Below are positions 60,500 through 64,000 of a stretch of DNA of 64,000 nucleotides, in pieces. Under the pieces are notes generated by a model. The model saw only the letters and a program-made list of their open reading frames with translations. It was not told where the DNA came from and ran no database searches. This DNA comes from Alphaproteobacteria bacterium (GTDB lineage Bacteria; Myxococcota_A; UBA796; CAJQPC01). Position numbers and translations under genes: made by a program. Location of the stretch: positions 248,001 through 312,000 of the forward strand of contig JACKEV010000012.1 of the NCBI GenBank assembly GCA_020632795.1, given 5' to 3'. Position 1 is the first letter of the stretch, and every line of letters starts with the position of its first letter.

Positions 60500-60910
60500 C
60501 TAATACACCCGACTCCGCCGCTCCAGCTGCTCCGCCTGCGTCTTGCAGTCGATGCACTGGGTCGCGATGGGCCGGGCGAGCAGGCGCTTGAAGGTGATGG
60601 GCTCGCCGCAGCTCTCGCACACGCCGTACTCGCCCTCCTGCATGCGCTGCAGGGCGACGCGGATCTTGCCGGCGAGCTTGCGCTCCCGATCCGCGAAGCG
60701 GAGGCGCTGCTCCCGGTCGGTCTCGGTGCTGGCGAAGTCGATGGCGTCGGCCTCGACCTCGCGGACCTGGCCGAGGTCGTTCAGGTCGGCGCGGGCCGCA
60801 GCCATGAAGGCGTCGAGCTGGCCCCGCAGGATCCCGTGGAGTTGATGCAGCTCCTTGTGGGAGAGGTACTCGTCTTCAGGGAGATCGGGCGCGGTCTGCT
60901 GGGGGACCAT
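60500..60910 (-). CDS. DksA/TraR-family zinc-finger protein
   Basis: 136 residues. The N-terminal coiled coil carries the DksA tip motif DxxDxA (Asp55, Asp58, Ala60 in ADAIDFAS), which contacts the RNA polymerase active site. The C4 zinc finger is Cys98-x2-Cys101 ... Cys119-x2-Cys122 (CESCG, CIDC). Both features support a polymerase-binding regulator working with ppGpp, not just a finger homologue. A GGAG site sits 7 bases before the ATG at 60910. Confidence 0.88.
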   Translation of the reverse strand: MVPQQTAPDLPEDEYLSHKELHQLHGILRGQLDAFMAAARADLNDLGQVREVEADAIDFASTETDREQRLRFADRERKLAGKIRVALQRMQEGEYGVCESCGEPITFKRLLARPIATQCIDCKTQAEQLERRSRVY

Positions 60911-60979
60911 CAAGGACTCCTTCCTGATTCGGGCCCCCAAGTTGCACACCGCGCCTCAGGGCGGCAAGCCCCAGCGCGA

Positions 60980-61585
60980 TCAATCCTCGCGGCAGAGCAC
61001 GAAGTAGTGGTCCAGCGCGTTCTCCTTCTTGTAGGCCGCCCCGATGGAGACGTGCGCGGAGACCCGCCGCATGAAGTCCCGGGTCTGGTGATACACGAAG
61101 AACTGCACGCCCTTGTGGTTGGGGATGACCTCGGGCCAGCCCGCGCAGACCGCGCTGTCGGGCACCCGGAAGTAGTCGATCACCACCGAGCCCCGCGCCT
61201 CCCAGTCGGCGTTCCCCGCGGTCAGCACCGCGACGAAGAAGCCCGGCCCCACCAGCCAGCGGCTGGGGGAGTCGTTGAAGCCGTAGAGCTGGCCCTCGCG
61301 GTCGGCGGGGCGGCAGAAGGGCTTGCGGAAGAGCTTGTGCTTCGCCGGCAGCGGGAGGGTGTTGCGGCCGTGGTGGGTCACCTGGGTCAGCGGCGCCCGA
61401 TCGGGGGGGACGAAGTGCTCCAGGGCGAGCGGCGGGCCGGCGGCGGCGCGCTCGAACAGGCGGCGCTGCGTGGCGCGGCTCAGGGTGGAGAGCTGGGCCC
61501 AGCGGGCGTCGTGCTCCAGGTCGTCGAGGAAGGCGGAGATCTCCTGGATCGCCGCCCCGCCGTCCACCATCTCGGTCAGGCTCAT
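60980..61585 (-). CDS. Hypothetical protein
   Basis: 201 residues, cytoplasmic by appearance. Conserved-looking blocks include LTQVTHHGRNTLPLPAKHKL, YGFNDSPSRWLVGPGFFVAV and VQFFVYHQTRDFMRRVSAHV. The first 50 residues are helical. No signal, membrane helix or known motif is seen. GAGGA lies just before the ATG. The region upstream holds a 20-bp perfect palindrome that may control it. Function unknown. Confidence 0.7.
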   Translation of the reverse strand: MSLTEMVDGGAAIQEISAFLDDLEHDARWAQLSTLSRATQRRLFERAAAGPPLALEHFVPPDRAPLTQVTHHGRNTLPLPAKHKLFRKPFCRPADREGQLYGFNDSPSRWLVGPGFFVAVLTAGNADWEARGSVVIDYFRVPDSAVCAGWPEVIPNHKGVQFFVYHQTRDFMRRVSAHVSIGAAYKKENALDHYFVLCRED

Positions 61586-61662
61586 GGGGGTCCTCAGGTC
61601 AGGTCCGTGCCAGGGTAAACCGGTGGCCTGCCAGGAGCCAGTTCGTCTCGCTCGTGGGCTGG

Positions 61663-61682
61663 TTGTTCCCCCGGGGGAACAA
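61663..61682. promoter_or_regulatory. 20-bp perfect palindrome, candidate operator
   Basis: TTGTTCCCCCGGGGGAACAA equals its own reverse complement. It lies 78 bp before the start of the 60980-61585 gene and about 200 bp before the nrdA promoter. The sequence does not match a regulator site I know. A terminator is unlikely, as it is upstream of both genes. Confidence 0.5.
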
Positions 61683-61879
61683 TCCGATGCTCCTCGGCCG
61701 TTTGCGCGCCGCTGCTGGAAAAATGAGAAAGAACAGCCATTTCTGAAGCACGACGCCGTCTCGGAGGGGATCGCGGCGGCGGGTTGCCGGATGCACCGCG
61801 GTCCAATTGACCCCGATCCGGAACATCAGATTTTTCTAGCGCAGGGTTCTCGGCCCCTTGGCCCGATCCAGCCCTCGGA

Positions 61880-61895
61880 GCACTACATATAGTGT
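61880..61895 (+). promoter_or_regulatory. NrdR box 1
   Basis: GCACTACATATAGTGT matches the NrdR consensus (acaCwAtATaTwGtgt) at 14 of 16 positions. It ends where the -35 element of the nrdA promoter begins. Confidence 0.85.
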
Positions 61896-61923
61896 TGACG
61901 CGTCCAGCGATGACCCATATCTT
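61895..61923 (+). promoter_or_regulatory. nrdA sigma70 promoter
   Basis: TTGACG (61895-61900), a 17-bp spacer, and TATCTT (61918-61923) match five and four of six consensus bases. Both ends touch NrdR boxes, so bound NrdR would block polymerase. The start would lie near 61930, leaving a leader of about 255 nt. Confidence 0.7.
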
Positions 61924-61927
61924 GGGT
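61912..61927 (+). promoter_or_regulatory. NrdR box 2
   Basis: GACCCATATCTTGGGT is a weaker NrdR match (about 10 of 16, with the central ATAT core partly kept). It is exactly 32 bp from box 1, three helical turns, the spacing usual for paired NrdR sites. It overlaps the -10. Confidence 0.65.
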
Positions 61928-61953
61928 CTCGCGTCTCCCGACCGGACACCCAT

Positions 61954-61975
61954 CGGATCTCCACCGGATCTCCAC
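61954..61975 (+). repeat. Tandem 11-bp repeat
   Basis: CGGATCTCCAC occurs twice in a row. The period is about one DNA helix turn. It lies just after the predicted nrdA transcription start and could be a second regulatory site. Confidence 0.5.
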
Positions 61976-61987
61976 CGTACGTACGGT
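61974..61987. promoter_or_regulatory. 14-bp perfect palindrome
   Basis: ACCGTACGTACGGT is fully symmetric and directly follows the tandem repeat in the nrdA leader. It could be a protein site or, in RNA, a short stem. Confidence 0.4.
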
Positions 61988-62184
61988 CAACTTGGCACCG
62001 CCGGGTTGATCCCATAGGGGTGGTGATGGGCTGCTTCGGTCGCGGTCCCACGCCCGGCCCACCCCGCCTCGTCCTCCGACCAGACCCTCCGCTCCCTCCG
62101 AACCCGCCGCCCTCCGCAAAGGCCACCGCCGCCGGCTGGCCATGGGCTTCTATTGCGCTGTCCACGCGCGCAAAGAGTCATTTC

Positions 62185-64000
62185 ATGCCCTTGATCACGG
62201 AAAACCAGACTCCGGTGAACACCACCCCCCTCTCCACCGACTCGCTGGCTGACGGCCCCCGCCTCCGAGTCCGAAAGCCCGGCGGCAGGAAGGAACCCCT
62301 CGACCTCTCCACCCTCACACGGCTGGTGGAGCAGCACGCCGAGGGGCTCGACGGGGTGGACGCCGCGCTGCTGGCCTCGCGGGTGTTCGATGGGCTCTAC
62401 GACGGGGTGACCGAGGGCGAGCTGGACCACCTGCTCGTCCAGATCCCCGCCGCCATGACCGCCGAGGAGCCGGACTACTCCTTCCTGGGCGCGCGGCTGC
62501 TGCACCGCCTGCTGGTCAAGGAGGTCCGCGCCCAGGGCATCGAGACCTTCGCCGACAGCGTCCGGGTCGGCCACGCGCAGGGCATCATCTCCGATGAGAC
62601 CTTCGCCTTCGTGCGCGCCCACGCCGACGCCCTCAACCAGACCATCGACGATCGGCGCAGCCAGCTCTTCCAGTACTTCGGCCTGCGCACCGTCTTTGAC
62701 CGCTACCTGCTGCGGCACCCCATCAACCGCAAGGTCATCGAGACCCCCCAGCACTTCTTCCTGCGGGTGAGCTGCGGGCTGGCCCGCACCCTGGACGAGG
62801 CGGTCGAGTTCTACCGGCTCATCTCCTCGCTGGAGTACCTGCCCAGCTCGCCCACGCTGTTCAATTCGGGCACCCGCCACAGCCAGATGTCCTCGTGCTA
62901 CCTGCTGGACAGCCCGGCGGACAACCTGGAGGCCATCTACGGCCGCTACACCGACATCGCCCGGCTGTCCAAGTTCGCCGGGGGCATCGGGGTGGCCTGG
63001 CACCGCATCCGCGCGCGGGGCTCCCTGATCCGGGGCACCAACGGCCAGTCCAACGGCATCGTGCCCTGGCTCAAGACCCTCGACTCCTCGGTCGCGGCGG
63101 TCAACCAGGGCGGGCGGCGCAAGGGCGCCTGCTGCGTCTACCTGGAGACCTGGCACGCCGACATCGAGGAGTTCCTCGAGCTGCGGGACAACACCGGCGA
63201 CGAGGCCCGGCGCACCCACAACCTCAACCTCGCCAACTGGATCCCCGACCTGTTCATGAAGCGGGTCCAGGCCGACAAGATGTGGTCGCTGTTCGACCCC
63301 AAGGAGCTGCCCGAGCTGGTCGACCTCTACGGCGACGACTTCGAGCGCGCCTACGAGCAGGCCGAGCGCGACGGCCTCGCGGTGCGCGTCGTGCGGGCCC
63401 GCGACCTCTACGGCCGCATGATGCGCTCCCTGGCCCAGACCGGCAACGGCTGGATGACCTTCAAGGACGCCTGCAACCGCAAGTCCAACCAGACCGGGGC
63501 CCCGGGCCTGGTGGTCCACTCCTCCAACCTGTGCACCGAGATCGTCGAGGTCACCAACCAGGGCGAGACCGCCGTCTGCAACCTCGGCTCGATCAACCTC
63601 AGCCGCTTCCTCAGCGACGACAACACCGTCGACTTCGACAAGCTGCGCGCCCGGGTCCGCATCGCGGTCAAGTACCTGGACCGGGTCATCGACATCAACT
63701 ACTACCCGACCGCCGAGGCCGAGGCCTCCAACCGGCGGTGGCGGCCGGTGGGCCTGGGGCTGATGGGCCTGCAGGACGTCTTCTTCCAGCTCCGGCTGCC
63801 CTTCGACGCCCCCGAGGCCAAGGCGCTGTCCTCCGCCATCCAGGAGGAGATCTACTTCGCCGCGCTGGACGCCTCCTGCACCCTGGCCGAGCAGCACGGC
63901 GCCCACGAGACCTTCCGCCTGACCCGCGCCGCCCGGGGCAACCTGCAGTTCGACCTGTGGGGCGTGGCCCCCGGCGCGGACCACCAGGGGCAGCTCGGCC
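62185..64000 (+). CDS. nrdA: Ribonucleoside-diphosphate reductase, class I large (alpha) subunit, partial
   Basis: The first 605 codons are present; the frame is open to the window edge. An ATP-cone-like N-terminus (RLRVRKPGGRKEPLDLSTLT, then VDAALLASRVFDGLYDGVTE) implies allosteric control by ATP/dATP. The catalytic barrel follows: NSGTRHSQMSSCYLL, GGIGVAWHRIRARG, RRKGACCVYLETWHADIEEF, NLCTEIVEV with the active-site Asn/Cys/Glu, ETAVCNLGSINLS and VIDINYYPTAEAEASNRRW. The pattern is closest to NrdA of the eukaryote-like class Ia. It reduces NDPs to dNDPs with a radical from a small subunit not seen here. A weak AAGAG precedes the ATG. The promoter and NrdR boxes lie upstream. Confidence 0.93.
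   Translation, partial: MPLITENQTPVNTTPLSTDSLADGPRLRVRKPGGRKEPLDLSTLTRLVEQHAEGLDGVDAALLASRVFDGLYDGVTEGELDHLLVQIPAAMTAEEPDYSFLGARLLHRLLVKEVRAQGIETFADSVRVGHAQGIISDETFAFVRAHADALNQTIDDRRSQLFQYFGLRTVFDRYLLRHPINRKVIETPQHFFLRVSCGLARTLDEAVEFYRLISSLEYLPSSPTLFNSGTRHSQMSSCYLLDSPADNLEAIYGRYTDIARLSKFAGGIGVAWHRIRARGSLIRGTNGQSNGIVPWLKTLDSSVAAVNQGGRRKGACCVYLETWHADIEEFLELRDNTGDEARRTHNLNLANWIPDLFMKRVQADKMWSLFDPKELPELVDLYGDDFERAYEQAERDGLAVRVVRARDLYGRMMRSLAQTGNGWMTFKDACNRKSNQTGAPGLVVHSSNLCTEIVEVTNQGETAVCNLGSINLSRFLSDDNTVDFDKLRARVRIAVKYLDRVIDINYYPTAEAEASNRRWRPVGLGLMGLQDVFFQLRLPFDAPEAKALSSAIQEEIYFAALDASCTLAEQHGAHETFRLTRAARGNLQFDLWGVAPGADHQGQLG

Larger units (their letters stand above)
61586..62184. other. Control region between unknown gene and nrdA
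   Basis: About 600 bases without a gene, with several AT-rich patches. From left to right it holds a 20-bp palindrome (61663-61682), two NrdR boxes with a promoter between them (61880-61927), a tandem 11-bp repeat and a palindrome (61954-61987), and a GC-rich leader of about 200 bases before nrdA. No B12 box or other riboswitch signature was seen. Confidence 0.7.

Noticed and set aside
61930..62184. Cobalamin riboswitch in the nrdA leader
   Set aside because: No B12 box or the expected stem pattern was seen, and NrdR boxes already explain control.
61987..63984. 665-residue reverse-strand open frame at the right end
   Set aside because: It lies opposite nrdA, which has the active-site and fold motifs.

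Overview
The window is one contiguous stretch of a very GC-rich, gene-dense bacterial chromosome. The gene content points to Myxococcota or a close deltaproteobacterial relative. The signs are three Ser/Thr protein kinases, one of them fused to a formylglycine-enzyme (SUMF1) domain, an FHA regulator, many lipoproteins, a secreted matrixin-like protein with a MYXO-CTERM-like tail, and a surface lipoprotein made of twelve MopE-type Asp/Cys repeats. No rRNA, tRNA, transposase, integrase or CRISPR array was seen. The lineage is inferred from family content; no marker gene was compared.

Layout. 0-8.5 kb: a lipoprotein start, a GlpC/HdrD-like Fe-S oxidoreductase, a GNAT acetyltransferase, a CDP-alcohol phosphatidyltransferase, a GT-C-like membrane protein, a HelD-type helicase and unknowns. 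8.6-16.6 kb: a secreted protein with two TonB-C-like halves, YceI, a RumA-type rRNA methyltransferase, a reverse-strand unit (membrane protein, TerB-like, uracil-DNA glycosylase-like, HAD), TetR, and a homocysteine methyltransferase. 16.8-27.1 kb: the kinase-SUMF1 fusion, outer-membrane and secreted proteins including the matrixin, acylphosphatase, a second membrane kinase, Bpt and an iodotyrosine-deiodinase-like nitroreductase.

27.2-33.3 kb is a tight forward operon: enoyl-CoA hydratase, two cyclic-nucleotide-binding proteins, a transmembrane kinase, a membrane partner and the twelve-repeat lipoprotein. It faces a reverse-strand FHA plus winged-helix regulator. 33.3-41.2 kb is a reverse-strand unit with a DmsB-NrfD fusion, a Tat-less molybdopterin oxidoreductase and its TorD-type chaperone, probably a membrane-bound respiratory enzyme with a cytoplasmic active site. 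41.3-46.9 kb: a hydantoinase/oxoprolinase fusion, a PmbA-like protein and a lipoprotein phosphatase. 47-54 kb is a housekeeping operon: giant NAD-glutamate dehydrogenase, histidine phosphatase, thioesterase, Maf, YggS. 54-61.6 kb: a PEGA protein with two unknown partners, a Wzt-like ABC ATPase with a glycosyltransferase, a DksA-like protein and an unknown.

The window ends inside nrdA, a class I ribonucleotide reductase large subunit open to the right edge. Upstream of it lie two NrdR boxes 32 bp apart, framing a sigma70-type promoter. Genes are packed so tightly that six convergent pairs overlap at their 3' ends. The items most worth a second look are the nrdA control region, the kinase/cNMP/MopE operon with its synonymous AT-rich island, the molybdoenzyme unit, and the matrixin whose catalytic Glu is replaced by Ser.
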